DNA of 17,729 bases from JADJLQ01 sp034439915 (GCA_034439915.1 JAWXBI010000062.1:1-17729), one strand, 5' to 3'. Shown: positions 7,421 through 15,855, counted from the first letter of the stretch. Notes: a model not told the origin generated them from the sequence alone. Translations and numbers: made by a program.

Positions 7421-8179
7421 CTATAACAACTTTGCCTTCGCCCGATACTCATCCAATGCCTCATGCAACCTATCCATGGCAGTATGGTCGCCTACATTAT
7501 GGGAGGGATGGATATAGAGTTTGACTCCCCGGCCTTCCAAAATTTCAGCTACGGTAATTATGGTCAGCCAAACGGTGGTTACAAACGCTAAGGTGGATAC
7601 CGGCCCGACTTTGTCTACATGATGTTTTAAGGATACCGCCGCATCTTCCAGCGGTGCACAGGAATCGACTACGATATCAGCCACCTCAAACAAAGACTTA
7701 CCGGATGAATGCCGGGTCTGTTTTACTTTTGAAGCTTCAGCCGAACCATACGCGATGACCTTCATCCCCCGTCGTTTGGATTCGAGTGCGACGTCGATAT
7801 TGAGGTTGTTGATCCCGGAATGAGAAAAGATCCACATACAATCGCGGGAATCAAAATCATAACTCCTCATGATTTCCTGGCCATATCCTTCTGTCCGTTC
7901 GAGGAATAAAAACTGGTGGATACCCATGTCTCCGGTGATGTGCGTAAAAAACGAAAGTGGTAATTCAATGATCGGATGAAACCCCACAAACCCACCTATC
8001 CGGGGATACATTTCTTCCACGGGAATGGTGGCATGTCCACATCCGAAGGTATGGACCCAGCGGCCTGATTCGATACTATCCGCCATGGTCTCCGCTGCCT
8101 TCTTGATATGCTCCAATTGGGTGTCCTCGATCACATCCATTATGTGTTTTGCCTGTTTGATCCATTGTAAAGCCAGCAT
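7421..8179 (-). CDS. SIS-domain sugar-phosphate protein (sugar isomerase-like, UPF0309-type)
   Basis: Cytosolic protein of 252 residues with a sugar isomerase (SIS) fold. The N-terminal helices (1-40) are followed by FGCGHA (45-50), the central SIS loop FSHSGINN (118-125), a strand plus KVIAYGS (140-146) and a C-terminal helical part (180-245). This layout fits the stand-alone SIS proteins annotated as sugar isomerase domain or UPF0309, related to aldose-ketose phosphosugar isomerases and MurQ-like etherases. The exact reaction is not shown by the sequence. It is the last gene of a minus-strand run and starts 12 bases after the MFS gene stop, with an ROK kinase further upstream, so conversion of the phosphosugar made by that kinase is the natural inference. 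The stop is TAG, followed almost at once by a REP palindrome. Confidence 0.8.
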   Translation of the reverse strand: MLALQWIKQAKHIMDVIEDTQLEHIKKAAETMADSIESGRWVHTFGCGHATIPVEEMYPRIGGFVGFHPIIELPLSFFTHITGDMGIHQFLFLERTEGYGQEIMRSYDFDSRDCMWIFSHSGINNLNIDVALESKRRGMKVIAYGSAEASKVKQTRHSSGKSLFEVADIVVDSCAPLEDAAVSLKHHVDKVGPVSTLAFVTTVWLTIITVAEILEGRGVKLYIHPSHNVGDHTAMDRLHEALDEYRAKAKLL

Positions 8180-8191
8180 AATTTATATCTT

Positions 8192-9358
8192 TTAATTTTT
8201 TAGTTTATTTTGATTTATCCGGAGAAAGGCAACCAGGAGCAGGAACATGCTTACAATACAAATCCATTGGGCGAAGAGCAAGGTGCCTATACCTTTGCCT
8301 TGTATTAAAAAACCCATGATATAATTTATCAGCATATTTCCGGTCAGGGCCAGCGCGAGGGCGATACTAAAAGCCGTGCCTGACCATTGAACAAATAATT
8401 CGGCAACATAGCCCAACATGATCGGGAATCCCGCAGCCATACCCATTCCAAGAAGTATAGCCCCTGTAACCAATACGATATACCCCGTGCCCCCATACAA
8501 AAAACATACCCCAATGAACTGGAGAATCAGGGAGAGCATAAAAACCCGCGAGCTTGAATACACTTTTAAGGCTTTTCCGAGGATCAAACGCGCTACGGTC
8601 AGGGATAAGACTAGGGCAGAGAGTGCAAACAAAGCTTGTTCCCTGTTTAATCCCTTATGATTTTCTATAAAAGTGCTTAACCAGTTGTTGGACAGTCCTT
8701 CGTTGCCTGAAGAAAAAAATAAAAAAAAACCTGCCAGCAGTAAGCTCTTCGATTTGATCAATGGCAGTGCCTGGCTCAATGAAAAACCCGTCGCCAATTT
8801 AGGTTGGGGAAAACGTATAGAAACAAAAACCAAAACCACCAGTACTATAGCCCACCCTATCCAGGATATGATTTGCTGAGGGCTGAGGTGATTTTTTAAA
8901 ATATTGATCAGGATGGGCATCGTCATCGCCCCCAGGCCATAAAATACGCCCAGTATGCTGAGATGAGCCCCTTTAGTTTGATCGCTGATGTCTGCTACAA
9001 GAGCATTCGTGGCCCCATTTAATACCCCCCCACCCAATCCAATCATGAATACAGAAAGCATCAATAAAGTGGGTTGATTTCCATAGGCGATACTTTCAAA
9101 ACCAAGGAGTATAATCAACGCATTTGATATCAATAAACCACGATATCCGTATCGATCGGCCACCGGGCCGAAAATCAAAGAACCCGCCAGGATACCCAAA
9201 GGCAAAATGGAAAACATCGAACCGGCTTGAATATCTGTTAGTTTATAACGTGTGATCAGCTCCGGAAGAGTAGAACCCAGCGTAATCATTACAATACCAA
9301 ACAGCAGCATACCCAGGCAGGCTGCAAAAAAAACCTGGCGAGCATTAATCTGTTTCAT
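8192..9358 (-). CDS. MFS sugar permease
   Basis: Inner-membrane major facilitator transporter of 388 residues with about 12 hydrophobic helices. The signature between helices 2 and 3 reads GPVADRYGYR (64-73), and helix 4 carries GLGGGVLNGATNALVAD (107-123), which resembles the fucose-galactose-glucose:proton symporter (FHS) branch. I prefer the ATG at 9358 (MKQINARQVFFAACLG): an upstream in-frame ATG at 9418 would add 20 polar residues and overlap the kinase gene by 74 bases, whereas this start overlaps the kinase stop by only 14 bases and has AGGAAAC about 8 bases upstream as a ribosome site. The overlap suggests translational coupling to the kinase. The likely role is import of the sugar that the kinase phosphorylates; which sugar cannot be read from the sequence. 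Confidence 0.87.
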   Translation of the reverse strand: MKQINARQVFFAACLGMLLFGIVMITLGSTLPELITRYKLTDIQAGSMFSILPLGILAGSLIFGPVADRYGYRGLLISNALIILLGFESIAYGNQPTLLMLSVFMIGLGGGVLNGATNALVADISDQTKGAHLSILGVFYGLGAMTMPILINILKNHLSPQQIISWIGWAIVLVVLVFVSIRFPQPKLATGFSLSQALPLIKSKSLLLAGFFLFFSSGNEGLSNNWLSTFIENHKGLNREQALFALSALVLSLTVARLILGKALKVYSSSRVFMLSLILQFIGVCFLYGGTGYIVLVTGAILLGMGMAAGFPIMLGYVAELFVQWSGTAFSIALALALTGNMLINYIMGFLIQGKGIGTLLFAQWICIVSMFLLLVAFLRINQNKLKN

Positions 9359-10301
9359 TTTCCGGTTTCCTGTTTTTATCCGCAAAATAAGCTGCTCCGA
9401 TGAGGCCGGCTTCATCACCTAGTTGTGAATTTAAAAATTGCACTTGTTGAATACTGATAGGTTGGGCCCATTTTTTTGCTTCTTCATAAATATTGTCAAT
9501 AAAATGACGGCCCGGACCAAAGACCCCACCACCAAATATGATTTTTTCGGGATTGAATATACTCACCAGATTGGCACAAGCCATACCCCAATATTGAATG
9601 GCCTCCTCCAGCACCTGAATGGCAAGCGGATCCCGGGAAGCCCATGAAGTAAAAACTTCTTTGGCGGTAAACGGTTCTGGATTTGAACTCCCCTTTTTTA
9701 ATTTATATTTTTCACCAGCCTGATAAGCCAGGCCAAAACCAGAGGCATGGGATTCAAAACAACCCCTTTCCTTATAAATAGGTAAATAATCGGGGTTTAA
9801 AGCCATCCATCCAACGGCTCCCGCGATATCGTTTTGACCCCTGAGAATTTGACCTTCTACCAGGATACCCGCTCCAATTCCTGTACCTACAGCTAAAAAA
9901 ATGGCATTCCTGTTCCCTTTTGCAGCACCTTGCCAGATTTCACCCATCAGGTGACAGGACCGATCGCTTTCAATTTCTATTGGGGTATTGGAACCCATCC
10001 GGTCGGTCAGGTAAGTTTTTAAGGGGAATTTTTCCCAACCGTTGATATTAGGCGCCCACACCTCCCCTGAACGATAAGCTATCCCCGGTATTGAAATACC
10101 TATACCTCCGACCCTGCTATGATGATCAGTGAATGATTTGTCGATCAGCAATTGGATCAATTCATAAATCTTATCAGCTACTTGTGCCCCTTCATCACCC
10201 TGCACAGAAAGTTTGGTCTTATAATCCAACTTCCCCTGGTCGCTGACAATCGCCCCGGCCAATTTGGTACCTCCCAGATCAATTCCTATAAAACTATGCA
10301 A
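9345..10301 (-). CDS. ROK-family sugar kinase with altered substrate/zinc motifs
   Basis: Predicted cytosolic ATP-dependent hexose or amino-sugar kinase of 318 residues. The phosphate-binding loop DLGGTKLAG (8-16), the catalytic Asp113 (ESDRSCHLMGE) and the second loop AVGTGIGAGI (137-146) are present. The usual ROK stretch AGExGH is changed to AGAVGWM (160-166): Ala162 replaces the sugar-contacting Glu and Trp165 the zinc/sugar His. The zinc motif CxCGxxGCxE is reduced to KERGCFES (177-184). The protein may therefore lack structural zinc and bind an unusual sugar. The start is TTG at 10301; the in-frame upstream codons run to a stop with no ATG or GTG. The 3' end overlaps the MFS start. Alternatives are a glucokinase, an N-acetylhexosamine kinase or a relaxed-specificity kinase. 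Confidence 0.85.
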   Translation of the reverse strand: MHSFIGIDLGGTKLAGAIVSDQGKLDYKTKLSVQGDEGAQVADKIYELIQLLIDKSFTDHHSRVGGIGISIPGIAYRSGEVWAPNINGWEKFPLKTYLTDRMGSNTPIEIESDRSCHLMGEIWQGAAKGNRNAIFLAVGTGIGAGILVEGQILRGQNDIAGAVGWMALNPDYLPIYKERGCFESHASGFGLAYQAGEKYKLKKGSSNPEPFTAKEVFTSWASRDPLAIQVLEEAIQYWGMACANLVSIFNPEKIIFGGGVFGPGRHFIDNIYEEAKKWAQPISIQQVQFLNSQLGDEAGLIGAAYFADKNRKPENETD

Positions 10302-10334
10302 GGATTTATGATTTAATTATAGGCGATTCATAAT

Positions 10335-10484
10335 TTATTCCTGACCACTAACCACTGCTGACTGCTGACTGCTGATGAACTATCCACTGTCCACTGTCAA
10401 CTTTCAACTGATGAACTGTCAACTGACGACTAACTGTCCACTTTCAACTGTTGCACTGACGACTGTTCCACTGACGACTGACTA
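10335..10484. repeat. Degenerate short-period repeat between GH29 and ROK genes
   Basis: About 150 bases built from variants of CTGACGACT, CCACTGTC and CAACTTTCAACTG, including a 7-base period (CTGCTGA/CTGACTG) at 10356-10375. There is no open frame and no convincing hairpin. It separates the fucosidase stop (10485) from the kinase start and so may split the sugar cluster into two transcripts. I recognise the style as simple degenerate spacer repeats of Bacteroidota genomes; the function is unknown. The remaining bases 10302-10334 are AT-rich and plain. Confidence 0.7.
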
Positions 10485-11813
10485 CTAATTCACCACCTTC
10501 AATACCCAGGCATATTTCCCTTTCAATCTTTTTGGCAGGGTAACCAGATAATCTCCATTGGACAATTGAGTCCACGCCAAAGGTTTTTTAACCCCTAACA
10601 TTTGTATTTCAGATCCTGATTTTGGAGCAATATCTTTTATCGTAGCCGTCGCTCCGGAAAATTGGTCGGCAATCACAAAAGTATACTGATCATTTTTACT
10701 AACCGTAAATTTAAAATGGTCCCCTTCTTTATAATTTTTTCGGCTTTTGGTGTTATAAATAGCCTCTCCATTGGTCTTGAGCCATTTGCCCATCTCTTTT
10801 AATCGTTTGACACTTTCACCCGGGATCAACCCTTCGGCAGTCGGCCCAACATTAAGTAAATAATTTCCCCCCTTGGCTGCTACATCGATAAGGTTAGCGA
10901 CTAATTTATCAGCGGGTTTCCAATTGTGGTCGTTGATTTTGAATCCCCAGGTATCATTCATGGTCATACAGGATTCCCAGTCGTAATCCGATGTGCCTTC
11001 CAGAATTTCTTGTTCGGGCGTACCAAAATCACCGGCAGCGTCTTCTGTCTTATTCATACCTTGCATGCCTTTTCTGCCTTTACCCACCCGGTTGTTGATA
11101 ATCATTTCCTGGTCCAGGTTTTTGATAAAATGGTATAAATCCTTGCCTTGTTCTTCTGTCCATTCCGGTATCCATTCTCCATCAAACCACATTACACCGG
11201 GGTTGTATTTGGAGATCAATTCCTGAATTTGCGGTTTTAAATAGGTTTCCCTGTATTTGTTCCAGTCCGGATTTTCCGTGTTTTGATGAGGATAATCTTT
11301 TTTGGATTCCGCATCCGGCTGATGCCAATCCATGATTGAATGGTAAAAACACAATCGGATGCCTCCAGCTTTACAAGCATCGTTTAATTCCTTCAGAATA
11401 TCTCTTTTAAATGGTGCTGCGTCCATGATATCGTATTCCGTAACCTGAGAATCCCAGAGGCTAAATCCATCGTGGTGTTTAGATGTGATGACAATATATT
11501 TGACACCGGCTTGTTTGGCTATGTCAACCCATTTTTTAGCATCAAATTTTACAGGATTAAACTGGGCCACATAACCTTCATATTCCGGGATTGGAATTTT
11601 GGCGTTGTGCATGATCCATTCACCGATGCCTTTAACCTCGGTGCCCTTATATACACCAGCAGGTATAGCATAAGCGCCCCAATGAATAAACATTCCGAAA
11701 CCCGCGTCCCTCCACCAGGACATTCTGCGATCCCGCTCGGCTTTTGATTCCTGAGTCTGGGCTGACATGGACAAACTGATCAGGCATATAAAAAGAGTCA
11801 CTAATTTTTTCAT
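10485..11813 (-). CDS. Secreted GH29 alpha-L-fucosidase
   Basis: Exported retaining glycosidase that releases terminal alpha-L-fucose from glycans. The signal peptide covers residues 1-18 (KKLVTLFICLISLSMSA, then QTQ). The catalytic barrel shows FGMFIHWG (39-46), SKHHDGFSLWDS (111-122) and the nucleophile region GVMWFDGEW with Asp211. Glu267 in GDFGTPEQEI is a candidate general acid, but this residue varies within GH29. A beta-sandwich tail (about 350-442) ends the protein. I start it at ATG 11813 (442 residues), where the signal peptide begins cleanly; a GTG two codons earlier is less likely. The stop is TAG. It heads a minus-strand series with the ROK, MFS and SIS genes, after a 183-base repeat-filled gap. 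With no sulfatase or other glycosidase beside it, the natural glycan is unknown. Confidence 0.92.
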   Translation of the reverse strand: MKKLVTLFICLISLSMSAQTQESKAERDRRMSWWRDAGFGMFIHWGAYAIPAGVYKGTEVKGIGEWIMHNAKIPIPEYEGYVAQFNPVKFDAKKWVDIAKQAGVKYIVITSKHHDGFSLWDSQVTEYDIMDAAPFKRDILKELNDACKAGGIRLCFYHSIMDWHQPDAESKKDYPHQNTENPDWNKYRETYLKPQIQELISKYNPGVMWFDGEWIPEWTEEQGKDLYHFIKNLDQEMIINNRVGKGRKGMQGMNKTEDAAGDFGTPEQEILEGTSDYDWESCMTMNDTWGFKINDHNWKPADKLVANLIDVAAKGGNYLLNVGPTAEGLIPGESVKRLKEMGKWLKTNGEAIYNTKSRKNYKEGDHFKFTVSKNDQYTFVIADQFSGATATIKDIAPKSGSEIQMLGVKKPLAWTQLSNGDYLVTLPKRLKGKYAWVLKVVN

Positions 11814-11879
11814 ATTCACTTTAAATTACACTACTAAGATAGTGAGAATAAGATGATTGCGGTTGAAGAGGAAAAAAGT

Positions 11880-12278
11880 TCAGCTTTTGTACACAATCTC
11901 CACTTGCCCCGTGACCAACCTGGATACCGGACATTTGGGCAATAGGCTGATCATTCTGGATTTTTGCTCTTCATCCAAAGGGCCTTCCAATTCTAAATGC
12001 TGATGGATCCTGTGGAATACGCCAGTGCCGCCTTTAATTTCTTCCAACCTCAGGGTTAATATGATTTTTTCTACAGGCCATTGTTTGCGGTTGGCGTACA
12101 TCCGGAGGGTCACCACCCCGCAGGTCCCTACAGCGGATAAAAGCAATTCGCCGGGGGAAGGCCCTGTATCACCGCCGTTATTGTGTTCAGGCTCATCCGC
12201 ATACCAGGTATGCAGACCATTGCTGCAGGAGCAGCGGAAAGGCTGGTCCTGAGATTCAATACTGACTATTCTGGCCAT
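11880..12278 (-). CDS. OsmC-family thiol peroxidase-like protein
   Basis: Small cytosolic protein of 132 residues. The two conserved family cysteines are present: Cys53 in LLLSAVGTCGVVTLRMYA and Cys116 in LLPKCPVSRLV. Glu44 in SPGELLLSA matches the position of the acidic residue near the active site. In OsmC/Ohr proteins the cysteine pair reduces organic hydroperoxides. Extra cysteines at 16 and 18 (RCSCSN) are not part of the family signature. The gene begins 4 bases after the stop of the MBL-fold gene, so the two are almost certainly co-transcribed, which suggests a shared detoxification role. It could equally be one of the uncharacterised OsmC-like subfamilies. Confidence 0.88.
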   Translation of the reverse strand: MARIVSIESQDQPFRCSCSNGLHTWYADEPEHNNGGDTGPSPGELLLSAVGTCGVVTLRMYANRKQWPVEKIILTLRLEEIKGGTGVFHRIHQHLELEGPLDEEQKSRMISLLPKCPVSRLVTGQVEIVYKS

Positions 12279-12282
12279 ACTA

Positions 12283-12921
12283 TTAATTTAAAAATGGATT
12301 ATAAATACGCTCATGACCTATGGTCGTTGTGGGGCCATGTCCCGGGTATACTTTTACATCATCCGGCAATTTTAATATTTTCCCGTGGATGTGCTGCAGA
12401 AGCTGCTGATGGTTGCCGCCGGGCAAATCAGTTCGTCCTATGGATTCAAAAAAAATAACATCGCCGGCTATCAATATTTTTTGACCGGGATCATACATAC
12501 AAATACTGGCCGGAGAATGTCCGGGAGCTGAGATTAATTGCCAGCACACTTCACCACAACAGATTTCTTCACCTTCCTGCATCAAAAAATCAGGTTCCGG
12601 AGAGGGTTCTGCCTGTACGCCATACATCTGGGCCACCGATATCAATCGAGCCAAAACCATCTCTTCGCCTTTGGGAATCCCAAGTGGTATCCCATACATA
12701 TCCTTGCACCATTTATTGCCCAGCACATGGTCGATATGACAATGGGTATTGATGATTTGGGTAGGGTTGAGTTGGTGGCTTTTGATAAAAACTTCCAATT
12801 TTTTCCTTTCATTGCCGTCGCTTACCCCGGGATCTATGATCAGGCAACTGCCATCCTCTTCGGCCAGCAGATAGGTATTTTCGCTGAACGCATTAAAGAT
12901 AAAAGAATGAATTTGAGTCAT
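12283..12921 (-). CDS. Metallo-beta-lactamase-fold hydrolase, glyoxalase II-like
   Basis: Dinuclear-metal hydrolase of 212 residues. The metal ligands are all visible: THCHIDH (59-65; His60, His62, Asp64, His65), His135 in APGHSP, Asp154 in AGDVIF, and His195 in YPGHGP. The NTYLL start of the fold and the DLPGGNHQQLLQHI segment after the metal site place it among short hydroxyacylglutathione hydrolase-like proteins that lack the C-terminal glutathione-binding domain. It likely cleaves a thioester or similar small metabolite in the cytosol; the substrate is not defined. It is the first gene of a minus-strand pair with the OsmC-type protein. It is divergent from the NTF2-like gene, with 102 bases between them and no consensus TAnnTTTG on either strand. 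Confidence 0.88.
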   Translation of the reverse strand: MTQIHSFIFNAFSENTYLLAEEDGSCLIIDPGVSDGNERKKLEVFIKSHQLNPTQIINTHCHIDHVLGNKWCKDMYGIPLGIPKGEEMVLARLISVAQMYGVQAEPSPEPDFLMQEGEEICCGEVCWQLISAPGHSPASICMYDPGQKILIAGDVIFFESIGRTDLPGGNHQQLLQHIHGKILKLPDDVKVYPGHGPTTTIGHERIYNPFLN

Positions 12922-13023
12922 TTGGTGATGTAAAGGAAATACATTTTTACGATCCTTGCTAAACGGTTTATTTCGAAGGCCGGTGCTTTAAAAATAAAGT
13001 ATGGAAATGGGTATCTTGAGCGC

Positions 13024-13467
13024 ATGAAATATTTACTGGTGGTTTTATGGATGGGTTTGGTCTTGCAGCCATCGAACCGGCTGGTGGCGCAAGCCGACGC
13101 CAGGATAGAAAATTTGGTGCTTGGGCTTTCTGCTGAAAAATTCAATTATATGAATCCCGGGAAATTGGATAAGCTTAAACCTCTGCTCGATGAAAATCTG
13201 ATTTTTATTCATTCCAATGGACTGACTGAAACCAAAGAACAAATGGTACAAAATCTGACAGATGGTAAATGGAATCTGCGGGGAGTAGAAGTAAAAGAAG
13301 CCTCCGTCCGGGTATTTAAAAACAATACAGCGATTATAACAGGAAAAGCATTGTTTCACGCAACTGCAGCTGGCAAAGATGTGGACCTCGATTTATATTA
13401 TACCGAAATCTGGATGTTGGTCAATAAAAGCTGGTTATTGACCAGCCGGCATGCGCTCAAACTCTGA
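13024..13467 (+). CDS. Secreted NTF2-like (DUF4440/SnoaL-type) protein
   Basis: Small exported protein of 147 residues with a signal peptide of about 23 residues (MKYLLVVLWMGLVLQPSNRL, then VAQA). The rest has the cone-fold pattern of DUF4440: LKPLLDENLIFIHSNG (51-66), TKEQMVQNLTDGKW, then strands VRVFKNNTAIITGKALF and YYTEIWMLVNKSWLLTSRH. Such proteins serve as ligand-binding or ring-opening/isomerase scaffolds, and many have no known activity. The histidine in FIHSNG and the one near the C-terminus (SRHA) are the usual cavity residues. The broken ABC transporter gene begins 25 bases downstream and may once have been co-transcribed. A function cannot be named from the sequence. Confidence 0.8.
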   Translation: MKYLLVVLWMGLVLQPSNRLVAQADARIENLVLGLSAEKFNYMNPGKLDKLKPLLDENLIFIHSNGLTETKEQMVQNLTDGKWNLRGVEVKEASVRVFKNNTAIITGKALFHATAAGKDVDLDLYYTEIWMLVNKSWLLTSRHALKL

Positions 13468-13492
13468 AGCGCGCTATTATAAAAAAACTCCC

Positions 13493-15258
13493 ATGAGAAA
13501 TCCATATCTCAATTTGCTTGGGACAGCGTGGAGATATGCCCGAGAAGAAAAAAAAAGATACCTCACTGTCTATAGTTTTTTTTCGATCACCAGCCTGATC
13601 AATGCCTCCAGGCCACTATTGTATGGTTGGTTTATTCCTGGTTTGGAGACTCAGGGTATTGCCATATTGAAACATTCCTGGATGTACATTTAGGCTTATA
13701 TAGGTTTGAATTTTTTAGAGTAGTTGTTTCATGGACCGGCACGGGTAATGGAACGCAGCCTGGCTTTTAACCTGGGTAGAAATTTTAAGATGGAATTGTA
13801 TCACCAGGCCTTGAACCTCCCGGTCAAATGGCACCAGGACCACCATAGCGGGGTGATCATCAACCGGATCCGTAAAGCCTATGAAGCGCTAAAAGAATTT
13901 TTCCAGGACGGTTTTATGTTTTTTTATGGCTTCTCCAAATTCATCTGGTCATTTGCCGCCATGCTATTTTTTTCCCCTTTATTTGGGGGCCTGGGATTAT
14001 TATTGGGTATAGTGACCATCTGGATCATCTTTAAATTTGACAAACCGATCATCAAGCTCTTGCATGAAACCAATAAAAAAGAGCACCTGGTGTCTTCCAC
14101 CTTGTTTGACAGTTTGTCCAATATCAATACCGTGATTACCCTCCGGCTGGAAGAGAGAATGAAAAAAAGTCTATTTGATCAGGTCCAGCAGGTGTGGCCT
14201 CCGTTTAGAAAAAATGTCGTCATCAATGAGTGGAAATGGTTTGTAGCCGACATGCTGGTAGTCCTGATTTATGGGCTGATCGTCATTGGATACATCATTC
14301 AACAGTATGAACCCGGTCAGATTTTTTTAGTGAGCGGACTGGTTACCCTGGTAGCTTATGTCAACCAGTTTACGAGTGTGTTTCATGACATTGCCTGGCA
14401 ATACAACCAGATCGTACGATACAATACGGATGTGCTGTCTGTTGGGGAAATCCAAGGTGCGTATAAAAACTTGCACCCCATAGAATATAAAGAAGCCTTG
14501 CCTGACAAATGGACCCAACTTCAAATCAAAAAGCTCAATTTCTCCCACCATGTTACTTACAGCATGCATACAAAACGCACAGTCTCCATGACATAACCAT
14601 TCAATTAAACCGCGGTAAACGGATTGCCGTGATCGGTGAAAGCGGCAGTGGAAAATCGACCTTGTTATCCGTTTTGAGAGGTTTGTATCCGGTGGAACCG
14701 CAGATAGAAATTCACAGGGAAAATCACGTTTACCATTCCCTGCAGGCTTTATTCGACAAGGTTACCTTGTTTCCGCAGGATCCCGAGATATTTGAAAATA
14801 CCATCCGCTACAACATTACCCTGGGTTTGCCGGTGGGAGAAGATGAAATTGTAAAGGCATGCGAGGCAGCCTCTTTTCAGGAAGTCGTCCTCCAATTGCC
14901 TAAACAACTGGAAAGCAGCATCAAGGAAAAAGGGGTAAACCTGTCCGGTGGACAAAAACAACGGCTGGCCCTTGCCCGGGGTATACTGGCTGCACAGGGA
15001 AGCGACATCATATTAATGGATGAGCCGACCAGTAGTGTGGATCCTAAAACCGAGTTGATTATTTATCAGCGCTTATTTGAATTGGTTAAGGACAAGGTGA
15101 TGATATCCGCCCTGCATCGATTACACCTGCTGGTGCATTTTGATTATATCTACGTCATCCATAATGGCCGGATAGCAGTACAAGGTAGTCTCGAATATCT
15201 TAAACAACATGGAAGTCTATTCCGGGATCTATGGAGCCATCAGGAAACAGAAAAATGA
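13493..15258 (+). pseudogene. ABC exporter (fused membrane and ATPase domains), broken by two amber codons and a frameshift
   Basis: About 588 codons of an ABC exporter with an N-terminal membrane domain and a C-terminal ATPase. The frame from ATG 13493 reaches TAG at 13691-13693 (after SWMYI), then AYIGLNFLE, then TAG at 13721-13723, then LFHGPARVMERSLAFNLG, all in one frame. Both ambers fit TGG to TAG changes. Reading continues to about 14575, where FSHHVTYSMHTK must shift by one base (one missing A in the run 14572-14575) to reach THSLHDITIQLNRGKR. The ATPase is otherwise sound: Walker A GESGSGKST (14635-14661), Q-loop FPQDPEIFENTI, signature LSGGQ (14941-14955), Walker B ILMDEPTS (Asp-Glu at 15019-15024) and H-loop ALHRLH. 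TAG ends three intact genes here, so readthrough is unlikely. The former substrate is unknown, probably a lipid or drug as in similar exporters. Confidence 0.88.
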
Positions 15259-15264
15259 TTCTGT

Positions 15265-15747
15265 TCAGCTTAAAGCCGCCTTATTATAGTATTTCCTGGC
15301 ACTCATGGCTATAGGCAGTGCCACGCAGATAATCAATACAATAGCAGCCCGTATAGCCGTCTCCAGTTTGAATGGAACGATCGGTGCTTTCCAGGCAGAA
15401 AAGGGCAGGACGATAAGATTCATAACTAACCACACGATCAAACCATATACCACAGCATTGACCCAGATGCTCCGGTGAAAAAATTTTATTTTAGGATAAA
15501 AGCTGAAAAACAAAATGGTCCAGATGGATGCTATTAAAAAATGCAACAAGGCACCTTTGATATTCATGCCCATGCTGCCGTCCAGGGCACTTCCTCCATA
15601 TACCCCGCCGGCGATATATTCCAATATTTTTTTAGGAAATTTCCCCCCGCTGCTGATCATATAGTTTATCGCTGCTCCGGCCAGGTCCAGGATGGCCGCG
15701 ATCAATGCTGTAAAAAAAATAGTCCGGAGTAATCCCTTGTTTTTCAT
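15265..15747 (-). CDS. Four-helix membrane protein, weakly YagU/DUF1440-like
   Basis: Inner-membrane protein of 160 residues with four predicted helices at about 9-30, 62-84, 94-116 and 130-150 and a basic C-terminus (SARKYYNK). The pattern of helix 2 (LLHFLIASIWTILFFSFYPK) followed by a short loop and helix 3 ending LIVLPFSAWKAP recalls the YagU/DUF1440 family, but that family is usually longer, so I hold this loosely. Small residues in helix 1 (AAILDLAGAA) include an Asp and could line a pore or dimer face. Function unknown. It faces the ABC pseudogene tail to tail with 6 bases between stops and is divergent from the GH13 gene. Confidence 0.65.
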   Translation of the reverse strand: MKNKGLLRTIFFTALIAAILDLAGAAINYMISSGGKFPKKILEYIAGGVYGGSALDGSMGMNIKGALLHFLIASIWTILFFSFYPKIKFFHRSIWVNAVVYGLIVWLVMNLIVLPFSAWKAPIVPFKLETAIRAAIVLIICVALPIAMSARKYYNKAALS

Positions 15748-15807
15748 ACATCACACTTATACCTACAAGGTAAGATTTTAAGTTTAAATGGTCAGATTCA
15801 GGCATAC

Positions 15808-15815
15808 TATATTTG
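15808..15815 (+). promoter_or_regulatory. Candidate -7 element for the GH13 gene
   Basis: TATATTTG is a perfect TAnnTTTG match, 40 bases before the ATG at 15856. No TTG stands at the expected distance upstream. This is the third perfect copy among the plus-strand intergenic regions of the window, all 38-49 bases from a start codon. Confidence 0.45.
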
Positions 15816-15855
15816 ATAGTTGATTGCTTGTCTTTTTTCAAATTAATTTTCAAAC

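Noticed and set aside
9356..9418. Longer MFS protein starting at 9418
   Set aside because: It would add 20 polar residues and overlap the kinase gene by 74 bases; the ATG at 9358 has a ribosome site and starts just before the first membrane helix.
11814..11819. GTG start two codons upstream for the GH29 gene
   Set aside because: The ATG at 11813 begins a normal signal peptide (MKKLVTLF); the extra two residues add nothing.
13451..13492. ABC gene starting at 13451 inside the NTF2-like gene
   Set aside because: The ATG at 13493 lies just after the upstream stop and starts the protein at the expected place; the earlier start adds an unlike polar stretch.
13691..13723. UAG reassigned to an amino acid (recoded genome)
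   Set aside because: The helicase, the GH29 and the SIS genes all end sensibly at TAG with full family length, and the ABC gene also has a frameshift, so decay is simpler.
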